A stretch of DNA of 36,603 nt, from positions 1 through 36,603 of the forward strand of contig JAJEHI010000198.1 of NCBI GenBank assembly GCA_022823775.1, given 5' to 3'. Every line of letters starts with the position of its first letter. Position 1 is the stretch's first letter. This DNA is from Defluviicoccus sp. (lineage in GTDB: Bacteria; Pseudomonadota; Alphaproteobacteria; MPNO01). Below the pieces are notes generated by a model, which did no database searches, was not told where the DNA came from, and saw only the letters and a list, made by a program, of their open reading frames with translations. The translations under genes and the position numbers were made by a program. This document shows, one piece after another, positions 15,200-23,453 of this stretch.

Positions 15200-16146
15200 G
15201 CGCCGAGGCGCACATCCCGGTCCACGTGCTTGCCGGCTTCCTCGGCAGCGGCAAGACGACGCTCCTCAACCGCCTGCTCGCCTCGCCCGCCCTCGGCGAC
15301 AGCGCGGTGATCGTCAACGAGTTCGGAGAGGTCGCGGTCGATCACGCGATGATCACCGAGGCGGCCGAGGAGACGATGATCCTGAAGAGCGGCTGCATCT
15401 GCTGCGCGGTGCGGGGCGACCTGGTCGATTCGCTTTCCGACCTCGCCGGTCGCCGGAACGTCGGCGCGGTGCCGCCCTTCGCGCGGGTCATCGTCGAGAC
15501 CACCGGGCTCGCCGATCCCGGACCCGTCCTCCAGACCCTGGCGACCGACCCGGCGCTGGTCGGCCGCTATCGGTCGGGGTCGGTGACCGCAACGGTCGAT
15601 GCGGTCAACGGGCCGGGACAGATCGAACGGCACGAGGAGGCGCGACGCCAGATCGCGGCCGCCGACCGGGTCGTCCTTACCAAGCTCGACCTCGCGGACG
15701 ATGCCGCCGAAACGACCCTGGCGCATACCGTGGCCCGCATCAATCCGGGCTGCCCAATACTTCCCGGCGCGGCGGTCGATGCCGGGATGCTGACCGCGCC
15801 GGCGGAGCCCGCCCTGCGGCGTGTCGACGCGGAATTCAACGGCCACGGCGGCGGAATTGTCGCCCATTGCCTCGTCATCGAGCGGCCGCTCCGCTGGGCC
15901 GGATTCGTCCGGTGGCTGGACTCGCTGACCGCGCTTCGCGGCTCGGACGTTCTGCGGATAAAGGGGATCCTCCGAACGCGTGAATTCGACCGTCCCGTCG
16001 CGGTCAACGGCATCCATCACCTGCTGCACCCGCCCACGACGCTCGATGCCTGGCCGGACGGGCGCAAGGAGACCCGTCTCGTTATCATCGCCGACGGGAT
16101 CGACGGGATCGATCTTCGCGCCGGGCTCGATGCTGCGGGTGCATGA
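15196..16146 (+). CDS. CobW/COG0523 family GTP-binding metallochaperone
   Basis: A 316-residue G3E GTPase. Visible are the P-loop GFLGSGKTT (14-22), the metal-binding CxCC motif in SGCICCAVRGDL (C67/C69/C70), the Walker-B-like IVETTGLADPGPV, the specificity motif TKLD and a C-terminal CobW_C-like region (HCLVIERPLRWAGF). Such proteins deliver metals (Zn, Co, Fe) to target enzymes. The start is TTG 15196 inside the upstream stop; the next in-frame candidate would delete the first strand before the P-loop. Tight coupling to the deacetylase-like gene suggests that one of the neighbouring proteins is its metal client (inference). Confidence 0.9.
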   Translation: MSAEAHIPVHVLAGFLGSGKTTLLNRLLASPALGDSAVIVNEFGEVAVDHAMITEAAEETMILKSGCICCAVRGDLVDSLSDLAGRRNVGAVPPFARVIVETTGLADPGPVLQTLATDPALVGRYRSGSVTATVDAVNGPGQIERHEEARRQIAAADRVVLTKLDLADDAAETTLAHTVARINPGCPILPGAAVDAGMLTAPAEPALRRVDAEFNGHGGGIVAHCLVIERPLRWAGFVRWLDSLTALRGSDVLRIKGILRTREFDRPVAVNGIHHLLHPPTTLDAWPDGRKETRLVIIADGIDGIDLRAGLDAAGA

Positions 16147-16168
16147 CCGAAGGAACATGGAGGCAGGA

Positions 16169-17401
16169 ATGACGCGGGACGAATCGCTCAACATGACGCT
16201 GATCGCCCACGACACGCTGGCCGGATGGGGCGGCATGGGCGAGGGGATGGTGATCCAGGAAGCGTCCGGCGGTCGGCGCATCCTGTGGCTCGCGCACGAG
16301 GGCCCGCCCAAGAACTTCACCGGGGTCGACGTGACCGACCCGCGCAAGCCCAGGGTCGTCGTCCAGACCGATCTTGCGCACAACAACATGCGCTCCAACT
16401 CCCTCGACCTCGTGGGCGACGTCATGGCGGTCGCCTACCAGACCCGCGGTCCCGGCGGGTTGATGGATCCCGGGTTCGGCCTCGAACCGGCGGGAATCGA
16501 GTTGTTCGACGTGAGCGAGCCGGAGTCGCCGAAGACGATCGGCTTCTTCGATTGCTCGGGACCGCATTCGATGGGGGTGCATCAGCTCTGGTTCGCCGAC
16601 GGGAAGTACATCCATTTCTCCGGCGGGGCGGCCGATTTCGAGCCCACCCACCCGGCGGATTCCCAGTTTTACCGGTCGATCGACGTTTCCGATCCGGCGA
16701 AACCGGTCGAGGTCGGCCGCTGGTGGGTGCCCGGAACGCGCGTCGGCGACGATGCGCCCCCTCCGAAACGGCACCCCACCTACGACATCGGCATCCGGGC
16801 GCACAACACGAATGTCTATCCGGAGCGTCCCGACCGGGTCTATCTCGCCTATATCGACGGCGGGATCTACATCCTCGACATTTCCGACATGACGGATCCG
16901 AAGCCGGTCAGCCACTGGAACCCGCACCCGCCCCAGAACGGGTTCAGCCATACCGTCCTGCCGCTGTTCGACCGCGACCTGCTGATCGTGAGCGACGAAT
17001 GCATACAGGACGGCGGCCGCGACTGGCCCAAGCTCACCTGGGTGCTGGATGCGCGGGAGGAGAGCAACCCGGTGCCGATCTCGACCCTGCCATTGCCGGC
17101 GGTCGAGGAGTTCGGCCAGCGCGGCGGGCGCTTCGGTTCGCACAACATCCACGAGAACCAGCCGGGATCGTTTTCCTCCGACACGCTCATCTTCGGCACC
17201 TATTTCAACGGCGGCATCCGGGTGCACGACGTTTCCGACCCCTACCGGCCGGAAGAAGTCGCTTACTACGTTCCCGCCACGCCCGAAGGCTCGCGCCTCG
17301 GCGCCATTCAGCTCAACGACGTGTTCGTCGACGAGAACCGGCTCGTCTACACGGTCGACCGGTTCACCGGCGGGCTCTACGTGCTGGAGCTCGATATCTG
17401 A
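16169..17401 (+). CDS. LVIVD-repeat beta-propeller protein
   Basis: A 410-residue soluble protein built from repeats containing 'D(V/I)SDP..P' units: GVDVTDPRKPRVV, LFDVSEPESPKTIG, SIDVSDPAKPVEVG, ILDISDMTDPKPVS and VHDVSDPYRPEEVA, spaced as blades of a beta-propeller. Scattered conserved histidines (GPHSMGVHQLWF, RAHNTNVYPE, NGFSHTVLP, GSHNIHENQPG) could form a metal site, in keeping with the COG0523 gene immediately upstream. I see no signal peptide. Start at 16169 has GGAGG about 6-7 nt upstream. The biochemical function is unknown. Its end overlaps the opposite-strand gene by 25 bp. Confidence 0.82.
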   Translation: MTRDESLNMTLIAHDTLAGWGGMGEGMVIQEASGGRRILWLAHEGPPKNFTGVDVTDPRKPRVVVQTDLAHNNMRSNSLDLVGDVMAVAYQTRGPGGLMDPGFGLEPAGIELFDVSEPESPKTIGFFDCSGPHSMGVHQLWFADGKYIHFSGGAADFEPTHPADSQFYRSIDVSDPAKPVEVGRWWVPGTRVGDDAPPPKRHPTYDIGIRAHNTNVYPERPDRVYLAYIDGGIYILDISDMTDPKPVSHWNPHPPQNGFSHTVLPLFDRDLLIVSDECIQDGGRDWPKLTWVLDAREESNPVPISTLPLPAVEEFGQRGGRFGSHNIHENQPGSFSSDTLIFGTYFNGGIRVHDVSDPYRPEEVAYYVPATPEGSRLGAIQLNDVFVDENRLVYTVDRFTGGLYVLELDI

Positions 17402-18078
17402 GGCTCGGCATAGGCCTCGATCCCGCGCGCCTTGAACGGGCCGGAGGGAATCTCGACGCCGTCGGTAAAGCGCTCGAAGAGAGGCGGGAGGCCGAGCGCG
17501 CCGATCTCCGAATCGGGCGGGCAGCGGACGACCTCCACGTCCGCCCCTCCGAGCCTCGCCAGTTCGCGCTGCCGCCGGGGATCGGGCGCGGTCCGGCCTT
17601 CGATCTCGATCGTCAGCACTCCGGCGCCGGTCCAGAAGGCGCAGTCGCAGCGGATCATGTCGCCGTCCGCCGGCACGAAGGCGCGCGGCAGCGGGCGCGG
17701 CGCGGCGAACGTGAATGCCCGGTAGTCGAACAGCGAGTCCAGCGTCCCGAGCCGCGCCCTTAGCGATTCCTCGTCAGCCTGTACCCGTTCCCGCACATGC
17801 GCGAAGTAGCGTCGCAAGAAGCCCGCCTGGGGCTTCGACCAGGGATCGGCACGGGCAAGCGTGTCGTCCTCGATCTGGCGCAACTCTTCCTCCGGGGTAC
17901 CCCGCCGGGGTTGCGGGATCGCGTATGGGCCGTCCTGGAGGCGGAGCGGCGTCCCCGCCGCGCGATCGATGCCGACATGGGGAACGGCGCAGCGCGGGTT
18001 GCCGTCGGGTCCTTCCGAAATCCAGTCGTCGCGCCAGCCGGCGCAGCCGTAAGCGACGATCAGGACATCCGCTGCCAT
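17377..18078 (-). CDS. Hypothetical protein with possible PD-(D/E)xK-like core
   Basis: A 233-residue protein that I do not recognise as a named family. Residues ~135-190 run MIRCDCAFWTGAGVLTIEIEG then RRQRELARLGGADVEVVRC, a strand-D-strand-ExE-helix-strand pattern like small restriction-endonuclease-fold proteins (DUF559/Vsr-like): D145, E158, E160 and a following Arg-rich helix. The N-terminal ~100 residues (GCAGWRDDWI; RRYFAHVRERVQADEESLRARL) are unassigned. It starts 4 nt after the RidA-family stop and is probably cotranscribed with it. Convergent overlap of 25 bp with the LVIVD gene. Nuclease activity is a guess from pattern only. Confidence 0.6.
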   Translation of the reverse strand: MAADVLIVAYGCAGWRDDWISEGPDGNPRCAVPHVGIDRAAGTPLRLQDGPYAIPQPRRGTPEEELRQIEDDTLARADPWSKPQAGFLRRYFAHVRERVQADEESLRARLGTLDSLFDYRAFTFAAPRPLPRAFVPADGDMIRCDCAFWTGAGVLTIEIEGRTAPDPRRQRELARLGGADVEVVRCPPDSEIGALGLPPLFERFTDGVEIPSGPFKARGIEAYAEPQISSSST

Positions 18079-18082
18079 CCGG

Positions 18083-18508
18083 TCAGTCGACCACCGCGAT
18101 GGCGTTGATCTCGACCAGGCAGCGCGGGTCGGTCGCGAGCTGGACCACCTGGACGGTCGTGGTCGTCGGCTTGTTGTCGCCGAAATATTCCGCCCAGACC
18201 TTGTTGAGCGAATCCTGGTCGGAGAGATCGGTCACGAACCGGTTGGCGCTGACGATGTCGGAGAAATCGGCGCCCACCGCATCGAGGCCGCGCCTCAACT
18301 GGTCGAGCGCTATGCGCGTCTGCCCTTCCATGTCGCCCGGCATGTCGTCGAACTCTTCGGGGCGGTGCGGGTGGTGGTGATAGACCGGCGCCGCCGTCAC
18401 GCCCGCGAGAAACACCGTCTTGCCCCCAGTCACGGTGATCGCCGGCGCGTAGGGCATCCACATGTCGGGCGCGTCCGGCCAGTGCACGTGCTCGATCGAT
18501 TTCGCCAT
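18083..18508 (-). CDS. RidA-family protein lacking the catalytic arginine
   Basis: A 141-residue Rid-family protein (AITVTGGKTVFLAGVTAAP; GQTRIALDQLRRGLDAVGADFSD is the typical helix; CLVEINAIAVVD at the end). The arginine that binds the carboxylate in deaminating RidA (in PARS/T-x-V) is replaced: the segment reads KPTTTTVQV with T116 at the Arg position, while the VEI glutamate (E133) is kept. Imine deaminase activity is therefore unlikely. A His-rich loop (YHHHPHRPEE, 43-52) is unusual. ATG 18508 is preceded by AGGGAGA. Divergent from the ThDP enzyme gene. Confidence 0.88.
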   Translation of the reverse strand: MAKSIEHVHWPDAPDMWMPYAPAITVTGGKTVFLAGVTAAPVYHHHPHRPEEFDDMPGDMEGQTRIALDQLRRGLDAVGADFSDIVSANRFVTDLSDQDSLNKVWAEYFGDNKPTTTTVQVVQLATDPRCLVEINAIAVVD

Positions 18509-18533
18509 CGTCGTCTCCCTGTCTCGGAGCGGA

Positions 18534-18562
18534 ACTATATGGGAAGCCCCCCGGCTTGGCAG
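18534..18562 (-). promoter_or_regulatory. Candidate promoter of the RidA-family/nuclease-fold pair
   Basis: Minus strand CTGCCA (18562-18557), 17 nt, TATAGT (18539-18534), about 26 nt upstream of the ATG at 18508, in the 103-nt divergent gap to the ThDP gene. Found by eye. Confidence 0.4.
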
Positions 18563-18611
18563 TACCGGGACGTGCCGCCACACTGACGGCGTGCCGCACA
18601 AGGAGACGGGT

Positions 18612-20435
18612 ATGGACCAGCAGGCAGAGCGTTTCGCTTCGGAGATTCCGGTCAACCTGCCGCGGAACCGGGCGGAGCCCGAATACGGTTCCGACCTGAT
18701 ATGCGACCTGCTCCAGGCGATGGGGTTCGAGCATGTGATGCTTACCCCCGGTTCGAGCTTCCGGGGGCTCCACGATTCGCTGGTCAATTACACCCGGAAC
18801 GCGAGGCCCGAGATCGTCCTCTGCGGGGCAGAGGAAATCGCGCTCCACATGGCGCAGGGCTACAGCAAGGTCACCGGCAAGGCGAGCCTCGTGATCCTCC
18901 ACGATCTGGTCGGGCTGCAGCACGCCATGATGGCGTTCTACAACGCCTGGGCGGACGAGGTTCCGGTCCTCGTGCTGGGCGGCTCGGGACCGGCCGATCC
19001 CGCCGAACGCCGCGCCATCGACTGGCTCCATTCCGCCAATACCCAGTGCGAGGCGGTGCGGCCCTACACCAAATGGACCGACGAGCCGGTGACGCTCAGG
19101 GCGGTGTTCGACTCCGTCCTGCGCGCGCGGCGGATCGCCGAGAGCGCCCCGCAACGCCCGACCTACGTCTCGATCGACGCTGGTCTCCAGGAGGATCGGC
19201 TGGACGACCCGGCGGCGCTCCCCGATGTCGGTCTGCCGCGATACCGGCCGGCGCCGCCCATCGCCGCGGCGGAGTCCGAAATCGTGGCGGCCGCCGACCT
19301 TCTGACCGAAGCATCCATGCCGCTTGTCTTCGGCGGCCGCTTCGGCCGCCGCGCGGAGTCGGGTCCGCCCCTCGTCAGGCTGATCGAGCTGCTGGGCGCC
19401 GCCTACCAGGACGGGACCGACATCGTGTGCGTCCCCACCTCCCATCCGCAGAACCTGAACGGCGGTTACAGCCCGCCGCCCAACCCGGTCCGCGGCGAGT
19501 CCGATGTCGTCCTCGGCATCGACTGTCCGGACCTCACCGCGCTGGTCGGCGGCTATGCCGGCGCGCGCGGCGACATGCGGAACGCGATGACCGGCGAGCG
19601 CAAGGTGATCGACCTTTCGGTCAACGATCTGGGCGTCGATCACTGGTCGAACGCCGGCGGCGGCCTCGCGCCGCTCGACGTTCAGCTGCTCGCCGAACCC
19701 CTGCACGGGCTCCATCAACTCCTCGCCGAAATCGAGCGCCGGGCGGAAGGAGAGCCGGCCTGGTACGGGCGTGCGCAGGAGCGCCGCCAAGACCTCGCGG
19801 ACCGGCACGAGGCCCTCCGCTCCGCCCAGCGCGAACGGGCGGCGGAAGACTGGGATGCGACGCCGATCTCGGTTCCCCGCATGATGGGGGAGCTGTGGCA
19901 GGCGGTCCGCAACGAGGACTGGGTGCTCGTCAGCAGGAACGGGCGCTGCTGGTACGAAGGCATCTGGGATTTTCCGGGCGCCGGCAGCTTCCTCGGCCAT
20001 AACGGGGGAGGCGGCGTCGGCTACGGCCCCGGCGGAGTCGTGGGTGCCGCGCTGGCGCTGAGGGAGAGCGGAAAATTCCCTCTCGCCATCCTCGGCGACG
20101 GCGATTTCACCATGAACCCGTCCGCCCTATGGACGGCGGCGCATTACCGGATTCCCTGCCTGGTCGTGCTGCACAACAACACGTCGTTCGGCAACGACGA
20201 GGAGCACCAGATCGCGCTCGCCGAGACGCGCGGCCGCCCGGTCGAGAACGCCTGGATCGGCCAGCGCATGGTCGCGCCCGAACCCGATTACGCCGCCATC
20301 GCCCGCGGCTACGGCGCCTGGGGGGCGGGGCCGATAACCGATCCCGCGGACCTGGCGGGCGCGTTCCGCGACGCCGCGGCCCAGGTCGCGCGCGGCGGTG
20401 TGGCCCTGGTGGATGTGCATACGCGGCTGAAGTAG
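18612..20435 (+). CDS. Thiamine-diphosphate-dependent enzyme (acetolactate synthase/decarboxylase-like)
   Basis: A 607-residue ThDP enzyme with the three-domain order of acetolactate synthase-like proteins: N-terminal Pyr domain with catalytic E74 in GAEEIALHMAQGYSKVTGK, a central domain (~220-400) and the C-terminal PP domain with the cofactor motif GDGDFTMNP (495-503) to HNN (521-523). The central domain diverges from acetolactate synthase and has its own GGYSPPPNPVRGESDVVLGID segment, so the reaction (2-oxoacid decarboxylation or carboligation) cannot be named. ATG 18612 has AAGGAGA 5-6 nt upstream. It is divergent from the RidA-family gene and convergent with a Rieske operon. Confidence 0.85.
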   Translation: MDQQAERFASEIPVNLPRNRAEPEYGSDLICDLLQAMGFEHVMLTPGSSFRGLHDSLVNYTRNARPEIVLCGAEEIALHMAQGYSKVTGKASLVILHDLVGLQHAMMAFYNAWADEVPVLVLGGSGPADPAERRAIDWLHSANTQCEAVRPYTKWTDEPVTLRAVFDSVLRARRIAESAPQRPTYVSIDAGLQEDRLDDPAALPDVGLPRYRPAPPIAAAESEIVAAADLLTEASMPLVFGGRFGRRAESGPPLVRLIELLGAAYQDGTDIVCVPTSHPQNLNGGYSPPPNPVRGESDVVLGIDCPDLTALVGGYAGARGDMRNAMTGERKVIDLSVNDLGVDHWSNAGGGLAPLDVQLLAEPLHGLHQLLAEIERRAEGEPAWYGRAQERRQDLADRHEALRSAQRERAAEDWDATPISVPRMMGELWQAVRNEDWVLVSRNGRCWYEGIWDFPGAGSFLGHNGGGGVGYGPGGVVGAALALRESGKFPLAILGDGDFTMNPSALWTAAHYRIPCLVVLHNNTSFGNDEEHQIALAETRGRPVENAWIGQRMVAPEPDYAAIARGYGAWGAGPITDPADLAGAFRDAAAQVARGGVALVDVHTRLK

Positions 20436-20538
20436 AGGACGGCAAAATTCCACAGCATTCCAACCTCAACCCTATTGCTGTCCGGTTTAACTTCGGGACG
20501 GCCTCCGTGCCGATGGGCGAGACCGTCTCCGCTCCCCG

Positions 20539-20628
20539 CTGTCACCCCGGACTTGTTCCGGGGTCCAGGCAAGCCGGGCAATAGCGGTGCCCGTGACTCT
20601 GGACCCCGGAACAAGTCCGGGGTGACAG
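20539..20628. repeat. Perfect 30-bp inverted repeat (interspersed palindromic element)
   Basis: Arms 20539-20568 and 20599-20628 are exact reverse complements (30/30) around a 30-nt spacer. The arm core ACCCCGGACTTGTTCCGGGG is itself near-palindromic and resembles interspersed intergenic repeats common in alphaproteobacterial genomes. It sits between the converging ThDP and Rieske genes; as RNA from either strand it would fold into a long stem and could limit read-through, though no U-tract follows. Confidence 0.85.
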
Positions 20629-20694
20629 TCTTGGGTTCGGCCACGGTGCGGGCTTTCTGTCGGCTGCCGGTGAGAAATCCGGCGCGCGGCCCTT

Positions 20695-21231
20695 TCAGAG
20701 CCACCACTGGATGACGTATTCGTAGGGCCCCTCGCGGTTGACCAGATCGACCCGCTGGAGGGCGATCCGGTAGCCGTCCGGCGTCTTCCTCAGATAGTGG
20801 CGGTATTTGCCGGTGAAGTTGCGCACGTCGTAGCGCAGATATTCCGCGCAGTGGAAGCGCGAGCGCACGACCACGTCGCCGTTCGGGTCCTCGGATTCGA
20901 CGATGACGTTGGAGACCACGTGGCAGAGCCGGTTCTCCGGCGCCTGGCTGTGCGCCTGGGGATGGTTGTTCCGGCGGATCCGCATCTTCATCAGGTTCCG
21001 GTTTTCCCAGAAGATGTTGGGAACCCCCTCGCCGTCCTCCTGATCCTCCGTAACCGGCATCCAGTAATGCCCGTCCTCGGCGAACAGCGCGAGCCATTCG
21101 TCCCACCGCTTCTCGTCGAGGATTTCCGCCTGGCGGTAGAGGAACCGCTCAACCGCGAGCTGGGTCTCGACGCTCACCGGAGCGGACGAGCACCTGTCGC
21201 CCGCCGCCAGCTTTTCCGCTGCTTCGCCCAT
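20695..21231 (-). CDS. Rieske aromatic-ring-hydroxylating dioxygenase, beta subunit (second system)
   Basis: A 178-residue SnoaL-like small subunit: VERFLYRQAEILDEKRWDEW, LFAEDGHYWMPVTEDQ, HVVSNVIVES and the C-terminal YRHYLRKTPDGYRIALQRVDLVN. It follows the alpha gene by 4 nt on the same strand. Similar in layout to the pair at 3154-4961 but clearly diverged, so probably not a recent duplication. Confidence 0.93.
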   Translation of the reverse strand: MGEAAEKLAAGDRCSSAPVSVETQLAVERFLYRQAEILDEKRWDEWLALFAEDGHYWMPVTEDQEDGEGVPNIFWENRNLMKMRIRRNNHPQAHSQAPENRLCHVVSNVIVESEDPNGDVVVRSRFHCAEYLRYDVRNFTGKYRHYLRKTPDGYRIALQRVDLVNREGPYEYVIQWWL

Positions 21232-21235
21232 CGCC

Positions 21236-22561
21236 CTACGCCCCCGCGCCGTTGGCGGTCATGTAGTCCCGCCATGCGTGCATCATCGAGCGCATCGGAA
21301 GCTCGCTCATCGAGGACGGGGCCGAATACATGATCCCGTTCTCCTCGCTGTCCTGGCCCGCGTTGCGGTGGAAGCTCACCCATTCGGTGGCGTTGCTCTC
21401 CAGCCCGTGCTGGCATTTCCACCAGTTGAACAGGTCGTCGGCGTTGACCATCGTCGAGGGCGAGTTCACCAGGTAGTAGTACGCGAGCGAACGCTGGTAG
21501 ATCGCCTCCGGCGCGCCCTTCAGCCGGAAATGCCAGATCTCGCTGAGCGTCCGGTTGGGGCTGAGCGGGCGGATCGTCCGGAGCTGCTGCAACGGCGGCT
21601 GGACGGAATTGCACGGATACAGCAACACGTGGTGGAGATCGACACCGAGGATCTCCTCGGCCTTATCCTCGCCGTAGGACGCATACATGCGTTCGACGTA
21701 TTCGTTGGTGTCGGGATCGTCCGGGCGGAGCCCCATATAGCCTTCCAGCGTGCAGTGGCCCTGCGGGAGGCCGGTGGTGCCGAACTTGTCCCAACCGTCG
21801 ATTCCGTGGCGCACGAAGTCCGACAGGAAGCCGTAGGACATCGGCGGATCCTCGCCGTCCTTCTTCATCTCGTTCTCGACGCTGCGCGCCGCCGCGCCGG
21901 TCGACTCGTGGGTCGCGCCGGGATGCGAGGCGTCGATCTGGTTTTCCAGAAAGAGCTTCCAGTTGGACTGCTGGATCATGTGGAAGCAGTCGCCGACCAC
22001 CTCGATCTCGCCGTCGGGCGAGCGGTCGACGAGCTGGTCCAGCGCCAGCCCGGCGCGCCCCAGATGGGTCTTCAGATCGGGACCGTCCTCGGCCAGAGAG
22101 GCGAACCAGAAGCCGCGATAGTTGTCCGCCCTCGGCGCCTTTCGCAGGTGGAAGGCCGGATCGTTCGGGTCGAACCGCGTGCCCTCGTAGCCCTTGGCGC
22201 CGGGCACGCTGTCGAGCCTTCCGTCGAGCTCGAACATCCAGGCGTGGTAGGAGCAGCGGAACAGCTTGCCCGCGTTCCCCTTGCGCGCCGAGCAGATCTG
22301 CGCGCCGCGATGGGGACAGCGGTTGTAAAGGACGTTGATTTCGCCGTTCCAGTCGCGCGTCATCATCATCGGCTGGCGGCCGACGCGGGCGAGGTAATAG
22401 TCGCCCGGCTCCTTCACCTGGCTTTCGTGGCCGATATAGATCCACAGCCGTTCGAAGATTCGCTCCATTTCCAGGTCGAAGATTTCCGGGTCCACGTAGG
22501 CCTTCCGGTGCACCCGGTCCGGTTCGACCAAGGCGGCGATTTCGCTTTCTGACCAAGTCAT
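21236..22561 (-). CDS. Rieske aromatic-ring-hydroxylating dioxygenase, alpha subunit (second system)
   Basis: A 441-residue catalytic subunit. Rieske ligands: C82/H84 (NRCPHRGAQ) and C103/H106 (CSYHAW). Mononuclear iron site: D210, H213, H218 in ENQIDASHPGATHES. The start at 22561 (MTWSESEIAAL) has GGGAG about 8 nt upstream; a longer frame to 23311 is a shadow of the SDR gene. Family relatives act on aromatic acids or anilines, but the substrate is unknown, and the ferredoxin/reductase are not in the window. Divergent from the SDR gene 99 nt away, which could supply a dehydrogenation step. Confidence 0.94.
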   Translation of the reverse strand: MTWSESEIAALVEPDRVHRKAYVDPEIFDLEMERIFERLWIYIGHESQVKEPGDYYLARVGRQPMMMTRDWNGEINVLYNRCPHRGAQICSARKGNAGKLFRCSYHAWMFELDGRLDSVPGAKGYEGTRFDPNDPAFHLRKAPRADNYRGFWFASLAEDGPDLKTHLGRAGLALDQLVDRSPDGEIEVVGDCFHMIQQSNWKLFLENQIDASHPGATHESTGAAARSVENEMKKDGEDPPMSYGFLSDFVRHGIDGWDKFGTTGLPQGHCTLEGYMGLRPDDPDTNEYVERMYASYGEDKAEEILGVDLHHVLLYPCNSVQPPLQQLRTIRPLSPNRTLSEIWHFRLKGAPEAIYQRSLAYYYLVNSPSTMVNADDLFNWWKCQHGLESNATEWVSFHRNAGQDSEENGIMYSAPSSMSELPMRSMMHAWRDYMTANGAGA

Positions 22562-22660
22562 TTCTTTTCTCCCGCAGGCGGCGCGATCATTGCGGCTCGC
22601 CGCGCAATTGACTAGAGCATTTTCGCCGGAAATGGAATCCATCCGGGGGAGAACGGAACA

Positions 22661-23443
22661 GTGGGCGATTTCGACGACCGTGCGGTGCTCATCACCGGCC
22701 CGGCCAAGGGCATGGGGGCGCAAATCACGCGGCGATTTGCCGAGGACGGCGCGAACCTCGTGCTCGCCGGGCGGGATACCGCTGCAATCGAACCGGTCGC
22801 CGGGGAAGCCCGGGCGCTGGGGCGCGGCGCCATCGTCGCGCCCTGCGACGTGACCGATGCGAAGGCGGTCGAGGCAACGGTCCAGGCGGGGCTCGACGCG
22901 TACGGCAAGATCGACGTGCTGGTCAACGTGGCCGGCGGCACCGGCCCGCTGGGCGCGCCGTCCTGGGAGATTGAGCCGGACGATTTCGACGGGATCGTCG
23001 AACTGAACATGAAGGGGGCGTGGCTCACCATGCGCGCGGCGATCCCGCACATGATGGAGCGGCGCTACGGCAAGATCGTCAATGTCGGCGGCACTTTCGG
23101 GCTGCGCGGCCGCCAGGGACGGATGGCCTATTCCGCCTCCAAGTGGGGACTGCGCGGGATCACCAAGTCGACCGCGCTCGAGGTCGGGCCGCACAACATC
23201 AACGTCAACTGCGTCTGCCCCGGCATGGTCGACGGGCCGCGCTTCCGCAAGGTCTGCGCCGAGCGCGCCGAACGTCTCGGCATCACCGCCGAAGAGGCGC
23301 GCCGGCAGCACGAGGACGAATACGCGCTCAAGCGGATCTCAACCGATTCGGACGTCGCCGAGGCGGTGCTCTTTTTCGCCAGCGACCGTGCCCGTAACAT
23401 CACCGGCCAGGACTTGGCCGTAGACGGCGGCTGGGTGATTTAG
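22661..23443 (+). CDS. Short-chain dehydrogenase/reductase (SDR)
   Basis: A 260-residue classical SDR: cofactor motif TGPAKGMG (12-19), NVAGG (89-93), active-site Y157 and K161 in YSASK, and the C-terminal ITGQDLAVDGGWVI. The usual catalytic serine position (IxSxxG) reads NVGGTFG, with Gly144 and a Thr one residue later, so the triad is non-standard. GTG start with a GGGGAGAACGG stretch upstream. The amidohydrolase gene follows after 10 nt, an operon. The substrate is unknown; a dihydrodiol or alcohol from the adjacent Rieske enzyme is one possibility (inference). Confidence 0.92.
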   Translation: MGDFDDRAVLITGPAKGMGAQITRRFAEDGANLVLAGRDTAAIEPVAGEARALGRGAIVAPCDVTDAKAVEATVQAGLDAYGKIDVLVNVAGGTGPLGAPSWEIEPDDFDGIVELNMKGAWLTMRAAIPHMMERRYGKIVNVGGTFGLRGRQGRMAYSASKWGLRGITKSTALEVGPHNINVNCVCPGMVDGPRFRKVCAERAERLGITAEEARRQHEDEYALKRISTDSDVAEAVLFFASDRARNITGQDLAVDGGWVI

Positions 23444-23453
23444 GAGCACGGAG

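Noticed and set aside
20539-20628. The inverted repeat as terminal repeats of an insertion sequence.
   Set aside because: Only 30 nt lie between the arms and there is no transposase or target-site duplication.
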